DNA from: Caulobacter segnis
GTDB lineage: Bacteria; Pseudomonadota; Alphaproteobacteria; Caulobacterales; Caulobacteraceae
Assembly: GCF_023935105.1 (NCBI RefSeq)
Contig: NZ_CP096040.1
Location: forward strand, 3,472,001 to 3,536,000
DNA: 64,000 nucleotides
Direction of reading: 5' to 3'
The notes beneath the pieces were generated by a model. The model searched no databases. It was not told the DNA's origin and saw only the letters and a list, made by a program, of their open reading frames with translations. Below, piece after piece: positions 45,687 through 54,065 of this stretch. The position numbers were made by a program, and so were the translations under genes. How positions within the stretch are numbered: position 1 is the first letter of the stretch; each line of letters starts with the position of its first letter.

Positions 45687-46691
45687 ATGGCCAAGCCTGA
45701 GCATCACCGCGCCGCGCGCGCCGAGGAGGCGCTTGCCACGCGGCGAGCGGCGGGCGAGACAGCAGGCATGGGCAACACCATTGACCATCTGCCGGCCGGC
45801 AAGCAGCGCGAGCTCGCCTTCGTGGTCGAGGTGCTGAAGGAAGCCTTCGCCGCGGAGGTCGCCAAGCGCTCGGGCGCTTTGGGCCAGGGCAAGATCCTCA
45901 AGATCATCCTGTTCGGATCATACGCGCGCGGCGACTGGGTCGAGGACCCGGTCGGGCGCTATTTCTCGGACTATGACCTGTTGGTCGTGGTCGACCAGGA
46001 GAAGCTCTCCGATCCGCTGGAGTTCTGGGAAGCCGCCGAAAAACGCCTGCTCGACGAGCTCTCTGCCGGCCAACGGCTGCGCACGCCGGTCAACTTCATC
46101 GTTCACGACCTTGAGGATGTGAACGAGCAGCTGCGGCTGGGGCGCTACTTCTTCACGGACATCGTTCGTGATGGCGTCGTGCTATTTGAGGTACACGGCC
46201 ATCCGCTCATTGAGCCGACGCCATTGTCCGCCGAGCAAGCGCTGGAGGAGAGCCACGCCTACTACGAAGAGTGGATGGAGAGCGCGGATCAGTTCCTAGA
46301 GCACGCTAGAATCGATGTGCAGAAGGGGTGGCCAAAGCCTGCCGCATTCCATCTACATCAGACGACCGAGCGCCTGTACTATTGCCTCCTCCTCGTCGTC
46401 ACGCTGTACGCCCCCAAGTCCCATAACCTCGTGCGCTTGCGCGGCCTGGCCGAGCCGCTCGATCCGCGCTTGGCCGAAATCTGGCCGACCGAGACTAAGT
46501 TCCACAAGCGCTGTTTCGAGCTGCTGCGCGCCGCTTATGTCAAGGCGCGCTACTCGCCGCACTACAAGGTCACCACCGAGGAACTGGCCTGGATCCAGGC
46601 GCGCATCGAGCTGCTCCAAAGCCTAGTCAAAGAGCTTTGCGAAGCCCGATTAAAGGCGCTTCAGGACGCGGCCTCCATTGGTCACCGCTAA
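45687..46691 (+). CDS. fused nucleotidyltransferase (MNT) and HEPN domain protein
   Basis: This protein has 334 residues; an ATG at 45768 is a possible shorter start. The first half is a minimal nucleotidyltransferase with ILFGSYARGDW followed by SDYDLLVVVD (GS...DxD active site, about residues 75-105). The second half is helical and of HEPN type (ADQFLEHARIDVQKGWPKPA, LHQTTERLYYCLLLV, YVKARYSPHYKVT). MNT and HEPN usually occur as separate antitoxin/toxin genes in which the transferase AMPylates the HEPN RNase; a fusion may be self-inhibited or have another role. The canonical Rx4-6H RNase motif is not clear here. It lies just left of the IS66 pair. Confidence 0.8.
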   Translation: MAKPEHHRAARAEEALATRRAAGETAGMGNTIDHLPAGKQRELAFVVEVLKEAFAAEVAKRSGALGQGKILKIILFGSYARGDWVEDPVGRYFSDYDLLVVVDQEKLSDPLEFWEAAEKRLLDELSAGQRLRTPVNFIVHDLEDVNEQLRLGRYFFTDIVRDGVVLFEVHGHPLIEPTPLSAEQALEESHAYYEEWMESADQFLEHARIDVQKGWPKPAAFHLHQTTERLYYCLLLVVTLYAPKSHNLVRLRGLAEPLDPRLAEIWPTETKFHKRCFELLRAAYVKARYSPHYKVTTEELAWIQARIELLQSLVKELCEARLKALQDAASIGHR

Positions 46692-46898
46692 CGCCGCGAA
46701 GGTTCAGCCTTCCCACCGCGAAAGAAGCCGACGCCGCGCCTCTTCCAGATGATGGCGATAAGTAGCAAATTGCCTCATGTATCTGGCCATCATAGTGGTC
46801 CAGGAGTAGCCCTGCGGTGAGGGCCGCCTTGTCGTCGGGGCGGGTTTCCGGATGCTGCGCTCTTAAGGACGTCCTTACGAGTACGCAAAGCAGCAGGC

Positions 46899-47246
46899 AT
46901 GAGCCATTCGACATTGATTATGGGCCCGGAGCGGCGTCGGCGATGGTCTGCCGAGGTCAAGCAGGCGGTTCTGGAAGCTGCCTTTGCGCCTGGCGCCGTC
47001 GTCGTTGAGGTGGCGCGCGAGTACGAGATTTCGACGAGCTTGATCTACAAGTGGCGCCAAGAGGCCATTGGGATGAGCGCGGCCCCGGCCTTCGCGCCGG
47101 CTCTTCTGGTGGAAGATGGCCCGCCGCCGCAGCCATGTGCTGAGCAAGGTTCAATCGTTGTCGAGCTGGCCGGCGGCACACGGGTCAGCATCAGTGCCGA
47201 GGCGCCTGCCAGCTTGGTGGCGGCGACGCTGCGAGCCCTGCGATGA
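46899..47246 (+). CDS. tnpA: IS66 accessory HTH protein (tnpA/orf1), copy 1
   Basis: This 115-residue protein of the IS66 orf1 type has an N-terminal helix-turn-helix (ERRRRWSAEVKQAVLEAAF, then VAREYEISTSLIYKWR) and a Pro-rich, variable tail ending APASLVAATLRALR. Its product is required with TnpB for IS66 transposition. The stop overlaps the tnpB start (ATGA). It is only about half identical to the orf1 protein of copy 2, although the downstream proteins are nearly identical. Confidence 0.88.
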   Translation: MSHSTLIMGPERRRRWSAEVKQAVLEAAFAPGAVVVEVAREYEISTSLIYKWRQEAIGMSAAPAFAPALLVEDGPPPQPCAEQGSIVVELAGGTRVSISAEAPASLVAATLRALR

Positions 47247-47590
47247 TCGCCATCCCCAGCGGGGTGCGGATCTGGATCGCTACAGGCCACACGGACATGA
47301 GGAAGGGCATGCAAGGCTTGGCCCTGCTGGTCCAGGAGCAGCTCAAGCGCGATCCGCACGCCGGCGATCTCTTCGTCTTTCGCGGCCGCGGCGGCAGCTT
47401 GGTGAAGGTCCTCTGGCACGACGGCCTGGGCATGTCGCTGTACGCCAAGCGCCTGGATCGCGGACGCTTCGTCTGGCCCGTCGCCAAGGGCGGCGCCGTG
47501 GCGCTGACGGGCGCCCAGTTGGGCTACATGCTGGAAGGCATCGACTGGCGTAACCCCCAGCACACCTGGCGTCCGGTCAGCGCGGGATAG
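47243..47590 (+). CDS. tnpB: IS66 TnpB (Orf2-like), copy 1
   Basis: This 115-residue IS66 TnpB protein contains the family pattern IPSGVRIWIATGHTDMRKGM, FVFRGRGG and LVKVLWHDGLGMSLYAKRL, and ends QLGYMLEGIDWRNPQHTW. It is almost identical to copy 2, differing at only a few residues, and is translationally coupled to orf1. Confidence 0.9.
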   Translation: MIAIPSGVRIWIATGHTDMRKGMQGLALLVQEQLKRDPHAGDLFVFRGRGGSLVKVLWHDGLGMSLYAKRLDRGRFVWPVAKGGAVALTGAQLGYMLEGIDWRNPQHTWRPVSAG

Positions 47591-47661
47591 GCCTGATCTT
47601 TCTTCGCCGGGCCTGCATTTAGGGGCGCCACAAGCGATCGGATTTATGATTCCATCGGGCC

Positions 47662-49350
47662 ATGGACGCCATGCCAGAGGCCCTGCCGGATGATGTCGAA
47701 GCGCTGAAGGCGGCGCTGGCGGCCATGCTGGCGCGCGCCGATTTGGCGGAGGCCCAGCTCGCCGTCGCCAGGGATAAGCTCGATATCATTCAGGCCGAAG
47801 CCGCCGAGGCCAAGGCCCAGGTCTCGGATTCTCAGGCGCTCATCGCCCATCTCAAGCTGCAGATCGCCAAGCTACGGCGCGAGCGCTTCGGCGCATCCTC
47901 CGAGCGTACCGATCGGCTCCTCGATCAGCTGGAGCTGCAGCTGGAGGAGCTGGAAGCCTCAGCCAGCGAGGACGAGCTGGCCGCCGAGATCGCTGCGGCC
48001 AAGACGACGAAGGTCGCGCCGTTCGAGCGCAGACGTCCATCCAGGAAGCCCTTCCCCGAGCACCTGCCGCGCGAGCGCGTCGTCATCGAAGGGCCATGCG
48101 CCTGCGCCGCCTGTGGCGGCACGCGCCTTTCCAAACTGGGCGAGGACATCACCGAGACGCTGGAGGTCGTGCCGCGCCAGTGGAAGGTCATCCAGCACGT
48201 GCGCGAGAAGTTCACGTGCCGGGATTGCGAGACGATTAGCCAGGCGCCCGCGCCCTTCCACGTTATCGCCCGCGGCTGGGCCGGCCCCAGCCTCCTGGCC
48301 ATGATCCTGTTTGAGAAGTTCGGCCAGCATCAGCCGCTCAATCGTCAGGCCGAGCGCTACGCCAAGGAGGGCGTACCGCTTAGCCTCTCTACCCTAGCCG
48401 ATCAGGTCGGCGCCTGCGCCGCGGCGCTGATGCCGCTCTTCCAGCGCATCGAAGCCCACGTCCTGGCCGCCGAGCGATTGCACGGCGACGACACCACGGT
48501 CCCAGTCCTAGCCAAGGGCAAGACCGACACTGGTCGATTGTGGGTCTACGTCCGTGACGACAAGCCCTTCGCGGGGCCAGCGCCGCCAGCGGCGGTCTTC
48601 TACTATTCGCGCGATCGACGCGGCGCTCATCCCATCGGCCATCTGGCGACATGGTCGGGCGTCCTGCAGGCCGACGCCTACGGCGGCTATGGCGAGCTCT
48701 ACGCGCCAGGTCGGCAGCCCGCGCCCGTGCTCGAGGCCGGCTGCTGGGCACACGCCCGCCGCAAGTTCTTCGAGCTGGCCGACGTCGAGGCCGCCGCCCA
48801 CAGCAAAGCGCGTGGGCAGAAGTTGAAGGCGGTCTACCCGCTGGCCCTGGAAGCCGTCCTACGCATCGACGCCATCTTCGCCATCGAGCGCGAGATCCTT
48901 GGGCTTTCGCCTGCGGAGCGAAAAGCGGTTCGCCAAGCCCGCAGCAGGCCCTTGGTGGCCCAATTGGAGGCCTGGCTGCACGAAACGCGCGACAAGCTCA
49001 CACGCGCTCACGACCTGGCCAAGGCCATCCATTACATGCTGCGGCGCTGGCCCTCGTTCGTCCGCTTCCTCGACGATGGTCGCGTCTGTCTCAGCAACAA
49101 CGCCGCCGAGCGCGGGTTGCGCGGCATCGCCTTGGGCCGCAAGTCCTGGCTGTTCTGCGGCTCGGATCGTGGCGGCCAGCGCGCGGCGATCCTCTACAGC
49201 CTGATCGTCACCGCCAAGATGAATGAAATCGATCCGCAGGCCTGGCTCGCCGACGTCCTGGCCCGCATCGCCGGGCATCCCGCTCAGCAGATCGATGAGC
49301 TCCTGCCGTGGAATTGGCGGGCCGGCGCCGCACCGGCGCGGGCGGCCTGA
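47662..49350 (+). CDS. tnpC: IS66 transposase TnpC, copy 1
   Basis: This DDE transposase has 562 residues. A leucine-zipper coiled coil covers about residues 10-95 (LIAHLKLQIAKLRRERFGAS), a zinc-binding segment follows (CACAACGGTRL and FTCRDCETIS), and the catalytic core has Asp in LHGDDTTVPV, Asp in QADAYGGYGEL and Glu in SNNAAERGLRG. It ends with the C-terminal IS66 tail (IDELLPWNWRA). It is full length and apparently intact, so the element may be active. Confidence 0.92.
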   Translation: MDAMPEALPDDVEALKAALAAMLARADLAEAQLAVARDKLDIIQAEAAEAKAQVSDSQALIAHLKLQIAKLRRERFGASSERTDRLLDQLELQLEELEASASEDELAAEIAAAKTTKVAPFERRRPSRKPFPEHLPRERVVIEGPCACAACGGTRLSKLGEDITETLEVVPRQWKVIQHVREKFTCRDCETISQAPAPFHVIARGWAGPSLLAMILFEKFGQHQPLNRQAERYAKEGVPLSLSTLADQVGACAAALMPLFQRIEAHVLAAERLHGDDTTVPVLAKGKTDTGRLWVYVRDDKPFAGPAPPAAVFYYSRDRRGAHPIGHLATWSGVLQADAYGGYGELYAPGRQPAPVLEAGCWAHARRKFFELADVEAAAHSKARGQKLKAVYPLALEAVLRIDAIFAIEREILGLSPAERKAVRQARSRPLVAQLEAWLHETRDKLTRAHDLAKAIHYMLRRWPSFVRFLDDGRVCLSNNAAERGLRGIALGRKSWLFCGSDRGGQRAAILYSLIVTAKMNEIDPQAWLADVLARIAGHPAQQIDELLPWNWRAGAAPARAA

Positions 49351-49454
49351 CGCTGCGCAGGGAATGTCCGGGTCTCGGCGGGGAGGTTACTTTGTGTGCC
49401 GACCCTAGCCGGACCTTAGTACCGCCTTTGCGGGCTACCCGCTAAGATAGCCAC

Positions 49455-49767
49455 ATGCGCACATTGATCGTGATGTTCTCTCTCGCGTTTATCACCCCCC
49501 TTGTCGGCTGCACCGGTGAGCGCCCCGCCCGGGCCGGTTCGGTCAGAGCGGGACGCAATATCGATTGCCAAGCGGTATGCGGGGACAATGGCCTTCGACA
49601 ACACTCGCGTAGTGGCTCGACGCAGTGATCGGTCATGGATTGTGCAAGGGGACAGAGCCTCAGATCCGGCGCATCCGATCGTGGTCACCATTGACGGCGC
49701 TTCTGGCCAAATCACCAACCTGACCGGCGTGGATTATCGCGTATCTGTCAGAGGCTCGAAGCCGTAA
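49455..49767 (+). pseudogene. frameshifted lipoprotein passenger gene of IS66 copy 1
   Basis: The start and leader are the same as in copy 2 (MRTLIVMFSLAFITPLVGC), but a run of three C (49528-49530) replaces two C in copy 2, which shifts the frame after GERP and leads to an early stop. The original frame resumes from there to the shared C-terminus at 49767. Copy 2 shows what the intact protein should be. Confidence 0.8.
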
Positions 49768-49991
49768 AGGCGACCTGCCACAAGGCAGATTCCCACCCCG
49801 CTCGGAACTTGATGACGTCCGCTAATCGGACCTAGACCGCCGCGGTTCTCACCGGATGCGTACGTCCAGGATGTCAGAGGCATTGAAGAAGGCGGCCGCT
49901 ACAACGTATCCCTCCGGTGAGGGCCGCCTTCCGCTGATCCAGGCATAGCAGCACTGCTAGCAGCGTGGTTAGGAGCGGTGTTAGCAGCGGT

Positions 49992-50336
49992 ATGTCGTAC
50001 TCGACGTTGATCACGGGCCCAGAGCGGCGCCGGCGCTGGAGCGAGGATCAGAAGGAGGCTTTGCTAGCCCAGGCCTTCGGGCCGGGCGGCAATGTCACGG
50101 AGACGGCCCGCCTCGCTGAGGTCCATACCAGCCTTCTCTATCGCTGGCGGCGCGCCACGTTGGCGCCGGTCCAAGGCTTTGCGCCAGCGGTGCTGATCGG
50201 CGAAGCGGATCAGCCGCCCCCGCCGCCTCCTGCAGGCCCGGCCATCTTCGTGGAGCTGCCTGGCGGCGTGCAGGTCCAAGTGATGGCCGACGCGCCAGCG
50301 GATTTGGTGACAGCGATGCTGCGAGCCCTGCGATGA
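49992..50336 (+). CDS. tnpA: IS66 accessory HTH protein (tnpA/orf1), copy 2
   Basis: This 114-residue orf1 protein has the same layout as copy 1: GPERRRRWSEDQKEALLAQAF, an HTH (ARLAEVHTSLLYRWRR), a Pro-rich linker and a conserved end LVTAMLRALR. The start is set by alignment to copy 1. The middle differs strongly from copy 1, marking a divergence boundary close to the end of this gene. It overlaps tnpB by 4 bases. Confidence 0.88.
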   Translation: MSYSTLITGPERRRRWSEDQKEALLAQAFGPGGNVTETARLAEVHTSLLYRWRRATLAPVQGFAPAVLIGEADQPPPPPPAGPAIFVELPGGVQVQVMADAPADLVTAMLRALR

Positions 50337-50680
50337 TCGCCATCCCCAGCGGGGTGCGGATCTGGATCGCCACGGGCCACACGGACATGAGGAAGGGCAT
50401 GCAAGGCCTGGCCCTGCTGGTCCAGGAGCAGCTCAAGCGCGATCCGCACGCCGGCGATCTCTTCGTGTTTCGCGGTCGCGGCGGGAGCCTGGTGAAGATC
50501 CTCTGGCACGACGGCCTGGGCATGTCGCTCTACGCCAAGCGCCTGGATCGCGGACGCTTCGTCTGGCCCGTCGGCAAGGGCGGCGCCGTGGCCCTGACGG
50601 CCGCTCAGCTGGGCTACATGCTGGAGGGCATCGACTGGCGTAACCCCCAGCACACCTGGCGTCCGGCTAGCGCGGGATAG
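50333..50680 (+). CDS. tnpB: IS66 TnpB (Orf2-like), copy 2
   Basis: This 115-residue protein is nearly identical to TnpB of copy 1, with the same IWIATGHTDMRKGM and FVFRGRGGSLVKILWHDGLG blocks. It is coupled to orf1 by an ATGA overlap. A 72-base spacer, largely conserved between the copies, separates it from tnpC. Confidence 0.9.
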   Translation: MIAIPSGVRIWIATGHTDMRKGMQGLALLVQEQLKRDPHAGDLFVFRGRGGSLVKILWHDGLGMSLYAKRLDRGRFVWPVGKGGAVALTAAQLGYMLEGIDWRNPQHTWRPASAG

Positions 50681-50752
50681 GCCCCTATCTTTCTTCGCTG
50701 GGCCTGCATTTAGGGGCGCCACAAGCGATCGAATTTATGATTCCATCGGGCC

Positions 50753-52441
50753 ATGGACGCCGTGCCAGAGGCCCTGCCGGATGATGTCGAAGCGCTGAAG
50801 GCGGCGCTGGCGTCCATGCGGGCGCGAGCCGATCTGGCGGAGGCCCAGCTCGCCGTCGCCAGGGACAAGCTCGATATCATTCAGGCCGAAGCCGCAGAGG
50901 CCAAGGCCCAGGTCTCGGATTCTCAGGCGCTCATCGCCCATCTCAAGCTGCAGATCGCCAAGCTGCGACGCGAGCGCTTCGGCGCGTCGTCAGAGCGCAC
51001 GGATCGGCTGCTCGATCAGCTGGAGCTGCAGCTGGAGGAGCTGGAAGCCTCGGCCAGCGAGGACGAGCTGGCCGCCGAGATCGCCGGGGCCAAGACGACG
51101 AAGGTCGCGCCGTTCGAGCGCAAGCGGCCATCCAGAAAGCCGTTCCCCGAGCACCTGCCGCGTGAGCGCGTCATCATCGAGGGGCCGTGCGCCTGCGCCG
51201 CCTGTGGCGGCACGCGCCTGTCCAAGCTGGGCGAGGACATCACCGAGACGCTGGAGGTCGTGCCGCGCCAGTGGAAGGTCATCCAGCACGTGCGCGAGAA
51301 GTTCACGTGCCGGGACTGCGAGACGATCAGTCAGGCGCCCGCGCCCTTCCATGTCATCGCCCGCGGCTGGGCCGGCCCAAGCCTCTTGGCCATGATCCTG
51401 TTTGAGAAGTTCGGCCAGCATCAGCCGCTCAATCGCCAGGCCGAGCGCTACGCCAAAGAGGGCGTGCCGCTTAGCCTCTCTACTCTGGCCGATCAGGTCG
51501 GGGCCTGCGCCGCGGTGCTGATGCCGCTCTTCCAGCGCATCGAAGCCCATGTCCTGGCCGCCGAGCGATTGCATGGCGACGACACCACGGTGCCCGTCCT
51601 GGCCAAGGGCAAGACCGACACCGGTCGATTGTGGGTCTATGTCCGCGACGACAAGCCCTTTGCTGGGCCAGCGCCACCGGCAGCGATCTTCTACTATTCG
51701 CGCGATCGCCGCGGCGCTCATCCCACTGGCCATCTGGCGTCGTGGTCGGGCGTCCTGCAAGCCGACGCCTATGGAGGCTATGGCGAGCTCTACGCGCCAA
51801 GTCGCCATCCCGCGCCCGTGCTCGAGGCCGGCTGCTGGGCACACGCCCGGCGCAAGTTCTTCGAACTGGCTGATGTCGAGGCCGCCGCCCACAGCAAGGC
51901 GCGTGGGCAGAAGTCGAAGGCGGTCTATCCGCTGGCCTTGGAAGCCGTCCTACGCATCGACGCCATCTTCGCCATCGAGCGCGAGATTTTGGGACTTTCG
52001 CCTGCGGAGCGAAAAGAGGTTCGGCAAGCCCGCAGCAAGCCCCTCGTCGCCGAATTGGAGGCCTGGCTGCACGAAACGCGCGACAAGCTCACACGCGCTC
52101 ACGACCTGGCCAAGGCCATCCACTACATGCTGCGGCGCTGGCCCTCATTCGTGCGCTTCCTCGACGATGGTCGCGTCTGCCTCAGCAACAACGCCGCCGA
52201 GCGTGCGCTGCGTGGCATCGCCTTGGGTCGCAAGTCCTGGCTGTTCTGCGGTTCAGATCGCGGCGGCCAGCGCGCGGCGATCCTCTACAGCCTGATCGTC
52301 ACCGCCAAGATGAATGACGTCGATCCACAGGCCTGGTTGGCTGATGTCCTGGCCCGCATCGCCGGGCATCCTGCTCAGCAGATCGATGAGCTCCTGCCGT
52401 GGAATTGGCGGGCCGGCGCCGCACCGGCGCGGGCGGCCTGA
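50753..52441 (+). CDS. tnpC: IS66 transposase TnpC, copy 2
   Basis: This 562-residue transposase, intact, is a close relative of copy 1 with scattered substitutions. The coiled coil, the Cys-rich zinc-binding segment, the catalytic Asp, Asp and Glu (LHGDDTTVPV, QADAYGGYGEL, SNNAAERALRG) and the C-terminal WNWRA are all kept. It could in principle act on both elements because the right ends are the same. Confidence 0.92.
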   Translation: MDAVPEALPDDVEALKAALASMRARADLAEAQLAVARDKLDIIQAEAAEAKAQVSDSQALIAHLKLQIAKLRRERFGASSERTDRLLDQLELQLEELEASASEDELAAEIAGAKTTKVAPFERKRPSRKPFPEHLPRERVIIEGPCACAACGGTRLSKLGEDITETLEVVPRQWKVIQHVREKFTCRDCETISQAPAPFHVIARGWAGPSLLAMILFEKFGQHQPLNRQAERYAKEGVPLSLSTLADQVGACAAVLMPLFQRIEAHVLAAERLHGDDTTVPVLAKGKTDTGRLWVYVRDDKPFAGPAPPAAIFYYSRDRRGAHPTGHLASWSGVLQADAYGGYGELYAPSRHPAPVLEAGCWAHARRKFFELADVEAAAHSKARGQKSKAVYPLALEAVLRIDAIFAIEREILGLSPAERKEVRQARSKPLVAELEAWLHETRDKLTRAHDLAKAIHYMLRRWPSFVRFLDDGRVCLSNNAAERALRGIALGRKSWLFCGSDRGGQRAAILYSLIVTAKMNDVDPQAWLADVLARIAGHPAQQIDELLPWNWRAGAAPARAA

Positions 52442-52545
52442 CGCTGCGCAGGGAATGTCCGGGTCTCGGCGGGGAGGTTACTTTGTGTGCCGACCCTAGC
52501 CGGACCTTAGTACCGCCTTTGCGGGCTACCCGCTAAGATAGCCAC

Positions 52546-52857
52546 ATGCGCACATTGATCGTGATGTTCTCTCTCGCGTTTATCACCCCCCTTGTCGGCT
52601 GCACCGGTGAGCGCCCCGCCGGGCCGGTTCGGTCAGAGCGGGACGCAATATCGATTGCCAAGCGGTATGCGGGGACAATGGCCTTCGACAACACTCGCGT
52701 AGTGGCTCGACGCAGTGATCGGTCATGGATTGTGCAAGGGGACAGAGCCTCAGATCCGGCGCATCCGATCGTGGTCACCATTGACGGCGCTTCTGGCCAA
52801 ATCACCAACCTGACCGGCGTGGATTATCGCGTATCTGTCAGAGGCTCGAAGCCGTAA
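52546..52857 (+). CDS. lipoprotein passenger gene of IS66 copy 2
   Basis: This protein has 103 residues. It opens with MRTLIVMFSLAFITPLVGC, a lipoprotein signal with the lipid-bearing Cys at residue 19. The mature part (AISIAKRYAGTMAFDNTRVV, then RSWIVQGDR, IVVTIDGASGQITNL) has the alpha-beta pattern of small PepSY-like domains; this assignment is tentative. It lies between tnpC and the right inverted repeat, so it moves with the IS. IS66 elements do not need such a gene; a benefit to the host or protection of the element is possible. Confidence 0.75.
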   Translation: MRTLIVMFSLAFITPLVGCTGERPAGPVRSERDAISIAKRYAGTMAFDNTRVVARRSDRSWIVQGDRASDPAHPIVVTIDGASGQITNLTGVDYRVSVRGSKP

Positions 52858-53048
52858 AGGCGACCTGCCACAAGGCAAATTCCCACCCCGCTCGGAACTT
52901 GATGACGTCCGCTAATCGGACCTAGACCGCCGCGGTTCTCACCGGATGCGTACGCTACAACGAACGCGAAATTCGAAGTTGCAGCCCTGCTGAGGCTCCT
53001 GTATCGAACGCCCTCCCCCGCCGACGTGACTTGCGTCGACACCCGGAT

Positions 53049-53122
53049 GGCCCGGTGGCGGAGTGGTGACGCAGCGGACTGCAAATCCGTGCACGCCGGT
53101 TCGATTCCGGCCCGGGCCTCCA
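53049..53122 (+). tRNA. tRNA-Cys (GCA), CCA encoded
   Basis: A 74-base cloverleaf. The acceptor stem GGCCCGG (53049-53055) pairs with CCGGGCC (53112-53118), followed by discriminator T and encoded CCA (53120-53122). The anticodon stem GCGGA/TCCGT surrounds the loop CTGCAAA with anticodon GCA. The T arm is GCCGG-TTCGATT-CCGGC. Two IS66 copies sit just upstream. I found no second copy of its 3' end in the window that would mark an integrated island. Confidence 0.95.
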
Positions 53123-53529
53123 CCACTTTTCAAGCACTTAGCTCCTTTGGCTATCGACCAGTTTTCAGGTCGGTTTGCAGAACTCATTCCCGGTTCAGCC
53201 CCGCGCGCGAGTCGCTCGCTGATACATTTGGCGGCCGCCTTGCGTAGAATCTGCTCGCCACCCAGCGCCCCCTCAGCAGCACCCAACAATACCCACATTA
53301 ATCAATAATTACCCATCATTTCGACCAAAATGATAAATACTCGACATTAGCCCGCCCCTTCCAGTTATATATTTGTTAAATGCGCCAACAGGTCGCATTT
53401 TTACCGACACACTCCCTCGATATACTTCGGTCCAACAACGGTAACTGCCGCGCCTCATAGCCTGAACTTGCCCCCATCAGGGCAAAAAGGAGTGAGGCTG
53501 CGACTAAGTAGGCGCGGCAAGCGCGGGGT
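53123..53529. other. low-GC gap downstream of tRNA-Cys
   Basis: No gene is visible in these 407 bases. The stretch 53290-53410 is markedly AT-rich compared with DNA to the left and contains one hairpin with a T run (53378-53402). Confidence 0.45.
53378..53402 (+). terminator. hairpin with T run downstream of tRNA-Cys
   Basis: AAATGCG (53378-53384) pairs with CGCATTT (53394-53400) across a 9-base loop, followed by TT. It is a weak but plausible terminator, 256 bases after the tRNA. Confidence 0.4.
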
Positions 53530-53534
53530 GTGCC

Positions 53535-54003
53535 ATGCGTATTCAGCTATTGGCCCGTGCGGCGGCGATTAGCGCCGCTGCAGCTCTCACGGTGGGGACG
53601 GGTATATCAGCCCCGCCGAGGCCGAACGCAGAGCGGCTTAACCCCGTCCACTTTCTCGGGGGAAGATCACTACACACCGGCCTATGGCCCGGTGTCGCTG
53701 GCCACCTTTCAGGCCAACCTGCAAGCCCTGATCACGGCGGCGAAGGTTTCAGGCGACTGTGTTATGTTCGCTGAGGCTCCATCCGCACCCACGCGCCAAA
53801 CCCAGGCCATCCAAGACCAGTACAATCAAGTTATGGCGGACCTTGCAGCCTCAAATGGCTGTGCGTTCTTCGACTTTGTCGCGCGGGGATCTGGGTACGC
53901 CGCGATGGCCGCTCAAGGCTATTACGTCGACGACACCCACTTGCGTGCGATCGGCTATGCAGAAGAAGGCTTCTGGTTGGGCGATACCCTGGGTCGGATT
54001 TAG
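53535..54003 (+). pseudogene. SGNH/GDSL hydrolase remnant
   Basis: The ATG at 53535 starts a signal peptide (MRIQLLARAAAISAAAALTVG) whose frame runs into nonsense. The useful sequence then continues in another frame (GPVSLATFQANLQALITAAK, DCVMFAEAPSAP, then VDDTHLRAIGY) up to the stop at 54003. The last block contains the Asp-x-x-His pair of SGNH hydrolases. The N-terminal nucleophile block is absent, so part of the gene has been deleted and the halves are out of frame. It probably once acted on acylated surface sugars. Confidence 0.6.
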
Positions 54004-54065
54004 CCTTTAGCGCCTTACATTGACGTCCCGATCTCGGCGCAGTACTGGAATCGGGGGATCAAATC

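Larger units (their letters stand above)
46806..49863 (+). mobile_element. IS66-family insertion sequence, copy 1
   Basis: The complete element is 3058 bp. Left end GTAGCCCTGCGGTGAGGGCC (46806 onward) and the inward right end GTACGCATCCGGTGAGAACC (ending at 49863) are imperfect inverted repeats. GTCCAGGA is duplicated immediately outside both ends (46798-46805 and 49864-49871), the 8-bp target duplication expected for IS66. It encodes the accessory HTH protein, TnpB, TnpC and a frameshifted lipoprotein passenger. Confidence 0.9.
49906..52953 (+). mobile_element. IS66-family insertion sequence, copy 2
   Basis: The complete element is 3048 bp. Left end GTATCCCTCCGGTGAGGGCC (49906 onward) and the same right end as copy 1 (ending at 52953) are inverted. 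GCTACAAC is duplicated just outside both ends (49898-49905 and 52954-52961). It inserted only 26 bases beyond copy 1's right target repeat (34 counting its own) and in the same orientation, and about 95 bases upstream of tRNA-Cys. Confidence 0.9.

Noticed and set aside
53026..53308. Short frames across the tRNA-Cys region
   Set aside because: They overlap a complete tRNA cloverleaf and have no independent support.
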